DNA of 64,000 nucleotides, from NCBI GenBank assembly GCA_002803225.1, contig NXFV01000964.1:186001-250000 (forward strand). The letters are read 5' to 3'. The notes beneath the pieces were generated by a model. That model was not told the DNA's origin and searched no databases. It was given only the letters and a program-made list of their open reading frames with translations. Positions 34,001 through 44,022 of this stretch are shown here, piece after piece; positions within the stretch are counted from its first letter, which is position 1; each line of letters opens with the position of its first letter. Both the position numbers and the translations under genes were made by a program. Source of the DNA: Gamarada debralockiae (lineage: Eukaryota; Ascomycota; Leotiomycetes; Helotiales; Hyphodiscaceae).

Positions 34001-34270
34001 TTGTATTATACACTGGATATGGTAAATGATGTCACTGCTCTCTGGAAAGCAGCTGCAGCAGCGGCTTTCAATGGAGCGCCTTGTGCTGCTGGTGCCGGAA
34101 TCACAAAGCGGGATGGGGAGGTGGAATTGATCGAAGCCAGGGACGTAGAGCCGGCCAAGGCTGCACTGGACCACGCCAGAAGGGCGGAAATATTCAAGAG
34201 GATGGATAGCGCGGTCAAGATGGATCCGGAGAAATTCAAGGCGAAATTCGGGAAGAAGGTTATCCAGTGA
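31026..34270 (+). CDS. Secreted S41-family serine peptidase (CPAF/UstP-like)
   Basis: Seven exons (31026-31067, 31267-31431, 31495-31639, 31690-31806, 32042-32317, 32369-33393, 33653-34270) give 795 aa in frame. The first exon encodes the signal peptide MLVYSLATLFLAALA. A Cys-rich module follows (GDCNADNCLRALRATQTPGR, then SFCATF and SSACSC), then a Thr/Ser linker. The S41-type part includes APAHDGHFVLYPDAL, SSPETASIVKEINGIDA (PDZ-like region), VVDLSANGGGYIL and LYDGFCASTC, whose Ser is the expected nucleophile. NxT/S sites such as GANTTF suit an extracellular protein. Related fungal proteins are secreted or cluster-associated peptidases. The 199-, 235- and 259-nt introns are long for this window; the last contains a hairpin. 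Confidence 0.88.
33507..33529. repeat. Intronic ATCGTTC/GAACGAT hairpin
   Basis: Seven-base arms ATCGTTC (33507-33513) and GAACGAT (33523-33529) lie in the last intron of the S41 gene. The arm sequence is the same as in the palindromes at 8782-8886. Confidence 0.45.
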
Positions 34271-34928
34271 AGGAGGAGGATGGATTTCACGTCAAGAAAC
34301 AAGGCACCAGTGTTGTCATCAGAAGTCGTAGTGACGTGTATCGACAGAAATGTAGAGTGTGAAGCTTCCTCTCTATTTTCCACTGATATCCAAATATAGT
34401 AAGAAGCATTCTCTACTACTTTCCTTGCCTTTATTGCGTCTCTTGCCCAAGAGGCTGCGATTCCCATCTGATTCAAAATATCTCGTCCAATCACTGTGAA
34501 AATTATTGAAGAGACGGCAGCCAACCGTTACCAGGCGAAAGTCGATCGCCATAGGAAAATGGATTCATCTGAAAGTTCTCGTGTTACCAGATAAGGCCCG
34601 CCATTCAAATAATTTTGGGAGAATATTCAGTCACTGCGAAGAAGGGAATCTTCGCGAAGTTCAACACATCCTCTTGTTTGATCAGACCGTCCTTCTTCCT
34701 ACTGACATCTTAAAACCTCCTCTTCCCAAAACTATCCTCGACCCCCAACTCAACCACGAGTACGCGGCGTACTTGATCTCGATCTCTGCTCAACACTACA
34801 CACCTTGCCGATCAAACTTTATTTTACTCTCTCAATAATATTTACTATTTCATCAACCACGTGACCTCTCACGACCTACGACTTGATCTCGACGATATCA
34901 GATAATTTCGGGTACACCAGAAAGAAAC
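34271..34928. other. Intergenic spacer
   Basis: 3' region of the S41 gene. The ORFs here have no domain and no recognisable feature. Confidence 0.45.
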
Positions 34929-35946
34929 ATGGAATCTCATAGGCCCAAGAAATTAACACAAATAGACACGACAGTAAACCTGCTCTCGCGCCTACAAAGC
35001 ATCCCGTCCACGCAAATCATGCCGCTACGGGGAAGTTCATGTGCTTTTGTTTGTCTGGGAAGCCTCGGGCAAAGGCAAGCGCTACTTAGACGATTTCCGA
35101 AGGCTAGAGCACGTATTCAGGGAAGTTTTCAAGTTCTTCATCAAGATCTTCGTTATACCGGCTAAAGCTTCATACACAACTGTCAAAGCACACTTCGCCT
35201 ATTTGAAGCTGAGTATTCTTGCCTGGAAAACTTTCTCATTGTTTGTTACCGTGGCTACGGGTCCCTTGATGAAAGTTAGAAGTTGAACTGGATCGGAAAA
35301 TGTAAGTCGACTCATTCGAGCTCACACTACGCGAAAGTTGACAGACTTTTAGAGGCGAAGAAACCCAAAGGTCCCCTTCGCTACGTTGGGCAAAACGTCA
35401 AAAGAGACTGGAATGGACTACGTTAGATGTTTTCATTATCCTCGACCGCCGCCACGCAGCCGGAGCTCTAAATCTTTACTCTGGCAGATCAAATCAAGAA
35501 CATGGACGGATAGAGCATGTAGCTGGTTGGGCTTCGAAAGAAAGACATGGAATGCCGATACTGTTTCGCAAAAGCCATCGCTGACGTATTTATGCTCTAT
35601 TCAAACTAGATTCCGGTGCGTTCTCGTGTCAACCCTCTTTCGGCGACTTTACAGGAATAGAGACGTTGATAGTCAAGCTGGCAATGTCGAACATGTGTCA
35701 TCACCAATCAACCTCACCTTGAACGAACCCAAGGGAAAACGTCGCATCCTCCTGAAGTCATTGTTTTCGAACATAAACATTCCGAGAATGTGGAAGACGA
35801 AGATGAGGAGTCTTCTGCAAGCTCTGGAAACGACAACCCCGAAGATGATCCTTTATTCAGATGGTGATTCAGATCAACTGGGTTTTGAAGTTCTTCGAGA
35901 TACTGATTTCGAGGACGATGCCAGCGATGATAGTTTGGATGAATAA
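34929..35946 (+). pseudogene. Degraded gene of unknown family
   Basis: From the ATG at 34929 a frame reads MESHRPKKLTQIDTTVNLLS and on to LRYTG, meets TAA at 35166-35168, and resumes as SFIHNCQSTLRLFEAEYS to YRGYGSLDE. A one-base shift near 35272 leads to KLEVELDRKI. An intron with good signals (donor at 35302, acceptor TTTTAG at 35352, branch TTGAC) joins this to GEETQRSPSLRWAKRQKRLE and LDVFIILDRRHAAGAL. A TGA after RKSHR ends that frame, and more fragments follow with an acidic tail (VEDEDEESSASSGNDNPEDD). The good intron and coherent fragments argue for a real gene now broken by two stops and at least one shift. I do not recognise the family; one alternative is a spliced gene with exons I misjoined. 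Confidence 0.45.
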
Positions 35947-37491
35947 TTTCTGTCAATTGTGAAACTCCCTCGGACGAGTCTACAGGCGAGGAAGATGACA
36001 AACCTACGTGGGAAGAATAGGCTCCTCCCCGACTTTGCCGGGTATTCGTGGACTCAGAACTCTGGTCGAGCTTGACTTGGTGCAGTTCTTCAATTCCTTC
36101 CTTGGTTGTGTTAATATCGCTGTAGGAGAAGGTTATTCATCAATATATTTTCAGCCTTTCATAAGGAGAGGTCATTGGAAGCTGGCTATTTTCTTAGAGA
36201 TCTTCTACAGTTTTGTGGGACAACTACGACAATGGTCAACGGAGTACTAAATACAGTGTAAAATAGAATAAAGCCAAATGAAACACTCCTTGCAAGTCTC
36301 TTTGATTTCTTGTTGTTGGGCAAACTTAGTTTGGTATTTCACTATACCCGAAAGTGAGAGTGAGGGGATTCACTGGATTATCTAGTCGATGGCTAAGAAT
36401 GCCCTGGCCATTGCCCGGCAAATGCCTTGGCTAGAAACTCCAGACCTGTGAATATTCACTCGTAGTCTCTGGTGTGAGTGAATATTGTATCATGGAATCT
36501 CGGCGCAACAGGCTCCGGAATACTCGTGACATGTTCATACACAATCACGTGATCTCACCGCCTTTTCCCTTCATCCTACTGTCCTCCCGGGCATCGGTTG
36601 AAGGGGCCGGAGTGGCTGCTCTCTCAATTGACGAATTTGTTCCGGTGAGAGGTATTGAGCTATGTCTTGGGCTGGAAGGGGTGTGTGAAGGAATCATATG
36701 GATAGGGTGTAGAAAAGTGGTCTCCCATCCATAGCTGGATAGCTCCTTCCGTGGTAGTTTTGCTTTCTTGGGCAGTCGAGGGGCAATCTGCAATTGTACT
36801 ATTAGTTGGAATCGGAGCATGGAGAGGGACGGTCTACCAACACTCTAGCATTTGGCCATTGCTGCGCACATCAAAGATCGAGGCAGCGAGAGGTGGTCTG
36901 CGGATAGCATGCCATGGTGGCAGCGGGTTTGAGCTCAGAGCTCACTGGTGTCGTTGCATCGATAGTACAGGATAGCACAGGCTGCGTTTTGTAGGTCAAT
37001 GAAGTGGTTTTATGGCATTTAGCAAAGGTCTCATACAACTGAGTGGTTGGCATGATCCCACTGTTGTTGTGGTAAGGTGCAATGAAGTCCATCAGACCCC
37101 CTGGAAGGGAGAAGGGAGAGCTGCGAGCATGTTGGGTGGCTGTTGTGAAGGCGGTCTTCGGGGCAGAATGCAACCCCTTGGCCCCAGCTTCTTGCCAGGA
37201 CACCCCGTGCCCCATCCGGACAGCACCTCTCGGTTGTCAACGAGGCTTCCTGAACCGGATCCCAAGGCGGAGTAAATTAAATCGCGTTTTCATCACCGAA
37301 TTCCTTCAGAGCGATTTGACAAGGACTAACGCCGCAATCTTCGCGTACAACCTGCAGCATTGTTCAGGGGTTATCCCACCAACCACCATCAGATAGGATA
37401 AGGATTCTACGTTGGCTCACACCAAGCTTGGCAACTCTATTTGTGATAAGACTTCCTGACCACACCTTATTCTCACCTTCATCATTTTCGA
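35947..37491. other. Spacer with possible remnant exons and a hairpin
   Basis: A perfect 11-bp inverted repeat AATATTCACTC / GAGTGAATATT lies at 36451-36461 and 36476-36486. On the minus strand, 36545-36796 follows a good acceptor (CTAATAG...TTGCAG) and encodes a plausible C-terminal segment starting IAPRLPKKAKLPRKELSSYG. Upstream frames reach it only through a TGA, so it may be the end of a dead or unrecognised minus-strand gene. Nothing else is assignable. Confidence 0.35.
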
Positions 37492-39747
37492 ATGGATGGA
37501 AAAGTTTTCAATCCAATGGGGTTCGACACGAAAGGATCGTTGAAGCAGGAGGCAAGACGGTGGCATGGTGCGAAAAGACTGGAGCTTGCATTTTTGGTGA
37601 TGATCTGTGTGTTTACGTGGATGCTGGTGTGGAAGAGCATGTTTTCCAGCCCGCTTGATTTGAATACAAAGTTGGAGTCAGGAGATTTTGAGGTTGGAAA
37701 GTCATGGAGATGGAGCGATGTGAGTTTCTTGAAATCCAGCCTGTCCGCTAATTCTAGGCTGACTGAAGAATAGATTGATCCAGCAAAAAACCTGAAATGG
37801 TATCCTTGCTACGAGAAGTACGATTGCGCAAGACTGGATGTGAGTTTGGCTCTATCTCAAAGAAATGCCCTTTCACAAATGAAAGCATGGTTAATGTTAC
37901 TTTCCAGGTCCCTCTTGACTGGTTGGATCCTTCAGAAGATCTCCGTGCTTACATTGCCGTGATCCGCTACAATGCCACCGATAAAGAAAATTACAAGGGA
38001 CCCGTGTTCATAAATCCAGGTATGCCTGTCATTTTCACTCGGATGGAACAGAACGGTGCTGATCGAATATCTAGGAGGTCCTGGCGGATCTGGAGTCTGG
38101 TTTATTAAACGCCTGGCGCCATATTATCAAGCTGTCGTCGGACACAACCACGTAAGTACTTCATACAGGCCTGCAGCCACACTAACATCAAAATGAGGAT
38201 ATCATAAGCTTTGATCCAAGAGGAGGTAAGCATATACTCCTTCCTTCTGCGATTCCCAAATGCTCACGTGCCATAGTGGGGCACACGTTACCTCGCATCG
38301 ACTGCTGGAAGACTTCTCAGAACGGCCGAATTTGGGATTTTCAGGACACTCCAGTCGTTGATGCTCACCCAGGAATTATATACGATGCCTATGCTCACGC
38401 GTCTGCTTTCTCTCAACAATGCGCAACCCAAATCGGCGGCAAAGGAAAGTCAGATACGAAGACGGTTGCGGAAGCAGGAGCAGGACGCTTTGTTAGCACG
38501 GCTTCCACGGCACGCGATATGCTGGAGATCATGGAGAAAGCTGGGCAGGAGAAGTTGAAGTATTGGGGTTTCTCGTATGGAACGATTTTGGGAACGACAT
38601 TTGCTGCGATGTTCCCCGACAAGATTGAGAGGATGGTCAACGATGGCATGTCTTCCCCTCTCTCTGACCAACACACAACCTAAAACCCAAGGCTGACTGA
38701 TACAACAGGTAACGTCGACGCAGCACAATACTTCTCCGGCGCCGGTACCCATTTACTGCACGACACCGACAAAGTAATGTCAGCATTCTACCACTTCTGC
38801 CACCTAGCCGGTGCCAATGGCTGCGCCTTCCACGCCTCATCTCCTTCAGCTATTGAGACTCGACTCGACGCTCTCTTACAATCTCTCAAGAAGAACCCTG
38901 TCATTGTTCTTCCCAGCCCTGATTCCACCAACGAACTCCCAAGCATTATTTCCTACTCCGACGTCCGTCGGCTCATAGCCTCTTCCCTTTACCGCCCACT
39001 CTTCATGTTCCCTTCCCTCGCTGAAGCTTTGACAGCTCTCGAGTCTGGAGATGGCAATATCTTCCTAGATCTTACTGGACGAAGTGAAGGTAATCCATTC
39101 CACTGCGACGACGGAAGAGATACGCCCACTCCCGAGCTGCCAGAGGTTGAGGGAAGTGCCGATGCTTCGAAAGCAATTCTCTGTTCCGATCAAGGCCTCC
39201 GGAATGATACCGTCGAGTGGTTTGGTGATTATGTGGAGAAGGCGGTTGCAGCCAGTAAGGCTGCTGGTGCAACGATGGCGAGTATGCGGCTTGGTTGCGT
39301 GGGCTGGAAGGTAGAGGCTAAGTGGAGATTTGCTGGTGAGATCACATCTACAATTCCAGGTTTCCAAATCGTCAGAATCCGGACTGATCATATATAGGTC
39401 CCTTCACAGGAAATACATCACACCCAATCCTCTTTATAGCCAACACAGCAGACAATGTAACCCCTCTCATCAGCACGCAAGAAAATGCCAAAGGCTTTCC
39501 TGGGTCGATGATACTGGTCTCGAATTCGTATGGACATACAAGTCTGAGTACGCCGAGTCAGTGTACGGCGAAACACATTCGACGGTACTTCCAGGATGGA
39601 ACATTACCGGAACCTGACACGGTTTGCGATCCGGACTTGTTGCCTTTTGAGAGATGGAATGTTAGTGCGAGTAATATTGGGGATGACCACTTAGACAAAG
39701 CGTTGAAGGAGCTGATGCTGGCACCCGTTGTTGGGATGGGACTATGA
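37492..39747 (+). CDS. Membrane-anchored TAP-like alpha/beta hydrolase
   Basis: Eight exons (37492-37719, 37774-37839, 37908-38019, 38075-38151, 38198-38225, 38277-38645, 38709-39335, 39398-39747) give 618 aa. The family hydrolyses short peptides from the N-terminus (tripeptidyl aminopeptidase-like S33 enzymes). The oxyanion-hole motif GGPGGSG spans the third intron junction. YWGFSYGTILG carries the nucleophilic Ser, and NTADNVTP and YGHTSL supply the likely Asp and His. VPLDWLDP is the usual entry to the fold. A hydrophobic stretch LELAFLVMICVFTWMLVW near residue 30 follows basic residues, suggesting a type II membrane anchor with the catalytic domain outside the cytosol. Intron 6 begins GC rather than GT (38646-38708); no in-frame GT alternative works. 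Confidence 0.9.
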
Positions 39748-40260
39748 TTCATGAAATATGAAATGGGACGGGAAGATTTGGGTTCTGTTTCATGAGCTAT
39801 GCGATTTGTCTGTTGAATTGGGCAGATCAGCACCTCATACTCTAAGCGGTCTTGCTGAGTGGACGTGCATAAGCGACAGGTCTCGTAGATCGGGCTTAAG
39901 CCTTGAGATTTTTTGAAAGGCGGATGAAGCACTGGACCGCGTTTTGAGCTGATACCAGCATAGATCGAAGAGAGAGCTTTATATGAGATTTTCTTTACAC
40001 TGATCTACAATCTATACTCTCAGTACATTGGCGGCGCTTTCAACCTCCCAGTGTCGATATGTATGCACAAACAACTGGGTCTTTATAGCAACGCCAGCAA
40101 ACGGATGCCCTTCTATTCCGAGTATTTACCACAAAAGCCCTCCAATGCACCGTCGGCAAAGCAAGAATTCATCCCGAGACTCCAGAGCTCCCCTGGTCTC
40201 GATTTTCGATCTCCTGACTTTCTATTAGCCTCTTTTCTGTACCTGCTTCCGAGCATCACT
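39748..40260. other. Spacer between convergent genes
   Basis: 3' ends of the hydrolase (plus) and the glycosyltransferase (minus) face each other. I see no gene in it. Confidence 0.5.
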
Positions 40261-41679
40261 CTAGAACAGCCAAAGCAACTCGAAAACGCCATCAACGCCA
40301 TCCCCACTGCCTGCCGCCTTATGCAAATAAACCTGCGTAACCCCTACCCCCTCCACCGCCTCCGCCCCAACCAACCTATAACTCACTTTCCTATCCTCCT
40401 CCAACCCCTCTCTCAAAGGCCCAATATGATGCAAAAACCTCCCATCCTTTCCCTCCCACGTCTTCTCCACCTTCCGTAAATCCACTCCTTCCAACCCTTC
40501 AGGATACTCTACAATCGAGAACCCGTTACTCAGCACCACGCCCTCTCCAAATTTCCACCTCATGAAAATCCCCTCATCCCCTGTTACTCTCGAAACTTGA
40601 GCAGCGAGAGGGACGTCGACGTGAAACCAGGATTTCCAGTGATGCACAGTAAGCATTCGTCTTCCAGATTCGAAGTAGCCGTCGGGTGAACCGTTGATGT
40701 CCATTTGGTTCAGCCCATGATCGAAGATGGGTTTTACGGAGGTGTAGGCGTTGAGACAATCATTGACGATCTGATCACCTTGATTTTTTGGACTCGCGAT
40801 GCATTTATCGTATACATCAGCGGAGGAGAGGACCGCGGCGAGGGGCACGGATATGAAGATCCCGCCGCCCCCGAAAGGAAGCAGGCCGAACATCCGGATC
40901 TGATCTAAATCGTCGGACATCGCGGCAATGAGTTGTGGTTTGCTCGCATCATAGGTTTGCGAAAGATGGGAAATGAGGTAGGAAAGAGAAGGGATAAATG
41001 TATCGTCGTCGATGAGGACTAGCCATTGTGTCTTTGGCGTCCGGGTATCGTAGAGCTGTTTGATGAGCGAGAAGTAAGCTTTCACGAAGGGAAGATCGGA
41101 GGTGGTGATTGTGAGGTTGATGGCGATGGGTGAGTCTTGGATTGTAGATTCAATATCGAGAGTGGAGTCGTGGGGTGGAGAGATGACGTGCAGAAGAGAG
41201 GTAGTGTTGCTTAGCCAGTGGGAGAGTTGAGGGATAGAGGCGTGGAGACGGGAGATGGAGGTTGCTATTCCGAAAGACATTATTGATGTGTCGACTTTGG
41301 GGGTAGATGGGATGTGGAGAGTTAGTGGTGGGAATTCGGTGATTTCTTGGGCTGACAGGTCGGCTTTCTGGAGGACTCGAGGGAAGGGGAAAAGTGTTTC
41401 GTTGACGGTGGTGAGGATTGGCCGTTCTCCTTCGAAGTGATTTGTCTTTATCGTTCGCCGTGCGTAGGTGAATGTAGATGTGATATTATATCTTTCGAGA
41501 TAGGCGAGATCGAGTGTGGTGTTGTGAGGCCGAGATGCGTCGTTGAGGAAGGATTTCGCAAAGAATTTGTAGTCGTCTGTCGTGAGGGCCTCGTAGAAGA
41601 GCATGAGGACCACGAAACTGCCCATCATGGAAGCGATGACGCTTCGTTTCCTCCATCGCGAAAGACCCCAGGACCACAT
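40261..41679 (-). CDS. GT31/DUF604-type glycosyltransferase
   Basis: Single exon of 472 aa. A basic N-terminus precedes one membrane segment (residues about 13-30, VIASMMGSFVVLMLFYE), as in Golgi type II transferases. The sugar-nucleotide/metal motif DDD (224-226, in WLVLIDDDTFIP) is followed by GLLPFGGGGIFISVPLA and GDQIVNDCL, and later VHHWKSWFHVD, all in the order seen in fringe-like GT31 proteins. NxT/S sites (NTT, NET, NLT) fit a luminal domain. The donor sugar and acceptor are unknown. The start ATG at 41679 is the first in frame and puts the membrane segment at the usual place. The upstream 0.9 kb is shared with the RRM gene's 3' side. Confidence 0.88.
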   Translation of the reverse strand: MWSWGLSRWRKRSVIASMMGSFVVLMLFYEALTTDDYKFFAKSFLNDASRPHNTTLDLAYLERYNITSTFTYARRTIKTNHFEGERPILTTVNETLFPFPRVLQKADLSAQEITEFPPLTLHIPSTPKVDTSIMSFGIATSISRLHASIPQLSHWLSNTTSLLHVISPPHDSTLDIESTIQDSPIAINLTITTSDLPFVKAYFSLIKQLYDTRTPKTQWLVLIDDDTFIPSLSYLISHLSQTYDASKPQLIAAMSDDLDQIRMFGLLPFGGGGIFISVPLAAVLSSADVYDKCIASPKNQGDQIVNDCLNAYTSVKPIFDHGLNQMDINGSPDGYFESGRRMLTVHHWKSWFHVDVPLAAQVSRVTGDEGIFMRWKFGEGVVLSNGFSIVEYPEGLEGVDLRKVEKTWEGKDGRFLHHIGPLREGLEEDRKVSYRLVGAEAVEGVGVTQVYLHKAAGSGDGVDGVFELLWLF

Positions 41680-42586
41680 GGTGATGGAGGCAATCCGCCA
41701 ACGAGTTGCGACACGTGACGCCCCTTACCTGACAGAACGGACGAACAGGGCAGTGGATGTCAACGGCATCAGAGAGCCGGGTGAGTAGGACTCAGAGGCT
41801 TTGTAAGTGCCACAATCAAATAAAAAGCATTTGGGACTTCCAAGATTTGTACAACGAAGCTCTCATAGGTGTCTTTCGCTTTTTTATCGACTCGCAGGTT
41901 GCGGCCGTCAAACCGAGGCGTTTCAGATTTGCGTTGAGACTTCTAACGATGGCACAAACGGCTCTTCTCGCAAATTTGGGGTATAGGAGAAATGGAAGCG
42001 TTAACCTGGAGGCAATGATGAAGAAAAAACAGTTCATCAAATGTAACCCCAGGTAAAGGAGGAGCTGGATGCCCTGAATTGAAATATGCGCTGATTTGAC
42101 ACTCTTAGGACTCGGTTAGATCGAGACCAATCAAACTTCGGGAACTTAGGGAGGATTTAGCTTATCTTCTAAGCACACACCTCTTCCCCGCCCCCTTTCC
42201 ATGTTGTCGGCGAATGTCCCAACTTGCCAACGACGCTTGCCCGACTCCCACTGGGCACCAGGGCTATTAAATGGCTTTTCAAGCTGAAATCCGGGTCCCT
42301 TTTTATCATGTGAACCGCCTCATTTTTCAAATATTGAAATTGGATTACACATTTGCAGATAGAAGGTTCGAAGTAGCCCGAAGCAAAAGTCATTCGCCAT
42401 TAGCATTATTAGTTGAATTAAATACAGAGATTTGAACCCCCACCCCATCCTGTAACCGTAAGTAATATAAGTAAGTCTCAACAATGAACCGAACATCGCT
42501 ACAAGAAAACTCCTATTACCCACCCTCAAACCGCAGAGCCTCGATCAAATTATTGTCCTATATCCTGGCAGTCAACATATTGTTCA
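41680..42586. other. Intergenic spacer
   Basis: Promoter side of the glycosyltransferase and 3' side of the RRM gene. Open frames up to 99 codons show no domain. Confidence 0.45.
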
Positions 42587-44022
42587 CTATACAACCGCGA
42601 TATTTCTTCGGTTCCCCTCACCTTCTCCAGAAGAGCCATTGACCACCAACGGCGGGGCATTCTTCTTCTTCGAGCTCTCCCTCCATTCACGATCACGCGA
42701 CCCCTCCTTGGATTCCCGTCTGGACTTGCTGCCCTCCCGAGCCAGAGACGAGCCAGTTATCGGAGAATGCCCAGATACGACTAGAAACTCTCTTTCTCTG
42801 CGAGATGGAGAATGTTGAGCCGCTTCGGAAGTCTGATACTGAAAATCAGCCGGCGGCGACATCAAGTCAGCGGCAGGGGAGTACCGCCCCGAAGGCTCAA
42901 CTCCCTCTTTGGCAAATCGAACTTTCAGAACGCGATTCTGGAATCGTAGTCCATCGAGGCTTTTGATTACCGATCTGGCAATCTGCTCTGATCCCAAGAC
43001 AGCGAATGCATGGCCGCGAGGTTTCTTGTCAGGGTGCGTCACGATGTTCAGTTCGTGAAGTTCGTTGTATGGATTGTCTGGCGAAGGCCTAGGCATGCCC
43101 CGGGCAATGTACTTGAACAGAAGTTGCTCCAGTTCGTGATAGGATATCGAACGAGGAAGTTGGGTGATAATGATCTTGCGTGCTTCAGTTTTGATGATGG
43201 AGGTGTTTGCTGGTGGCGAGAGCGGGGTTTCAAGATATGGAACTGGTGCAGTGTATGTGTACACTTGTTGCTGAGGGATCGGAGTGACGTAAATTGGTGT
43301 TGTTGGAGCCATGTTGCCAGCATAAACCACACCGGACGGGGTAAGCTGGAAGTATTCGGATGACGGATACGGTGAAAAGGGATTGAAGGATTCGTAAATT
43401 TGAGGCGAGGCCTGGTAATATGATGTACTGGGAGAAGTTGGTGATATGGGAGAGGTGTTCAGCTCAGGCTGATGCTGACCATACCACTGATTTGAGTTAG
43501 TTAAGTATGCTGCTAGTCATTGGCAACCATACCCCATCGCTTCCGGAGCAGACTGACAAAGAAGAATTATTTCGATGACTGTAGTAGCTGGCGGTTGAAG
43601 AAGGATGGGTGTCACACGACGATAAACTGTCGTTGCGGGTCCGGCGGGGCATAGATGAAAATCCTGAAACCCCGTCTGGCTTAATGGCGGTGATCTGCGT
43701 CTCATTGCGGCCGTCTATGACGAGGCATCGATGATCGATCACGGCGGTCTTCAGGTGTTCTGGTGGAATGTGAGCAGGGACATCCTACGTTTGAGAAGAT
43801 TTACACACCCATCATTTTGAGAAAATTCTGCTTCCCCTTAACCCTTACCCATCCATTCGTTTCTTCTTGGTAGACATGAGCATAGTCGATATCAATGCAA
43901 GTTCCATCGGCTTGTTGATTTCGGCAGACATCCTTGAGCCTCTGCCAGGAACAGTTCCAAGGCAGACCAGCAACGATGATATAGTAAAGACCCGTGACAT
44001 CGCCGGGCTGTACCTGAGCCAT
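42587..44022 (-). CDS. RRM RNA-binding protein
   Basis: Three exons on the minus strand (44022-43849, 43784-43533, 43486-42587) give 441 aa, all joined in phase 0. The first exon holds a degenerate RRM-like start (MAQVQPGDV, then YYIIVAGLPWNCSWQRLKDV). The middle is Ser/Pro/Tyr-rich and probably disordered (YYQASPQIYESFNPF). A clear RRM follows: RNP2-like KIIITQLPRS, and GHAFAVLGS in the RNP1 position, ending NRVLKVRFAKEG. The C-terminal tail is rich in Arg, Ser and Lys. This suggests an RNA-binding regulator of splicing or mRNA fate. The start at 44022 was chosen because it is the first ATG that keeps the RRM-like exon; a second in-frame start further upstream adds only 24 unremarkable residues. 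Confidence 0.82.

Noticed and set aside
27471..34270. Secondary-metabolite cluster (exporter plus S41 peptidase, as around UstP-type genes)
   Set aside because: No precursor peptide, oxidase, synthase or regulator lies between or beside them, so adjacency alone does not support a cluster.
36545..37240. Minus-strand two-exon gene
   Set aside because: The acceptor is good, but every upstream frame meets a stop within a few codons; kept only as a possible remnant.
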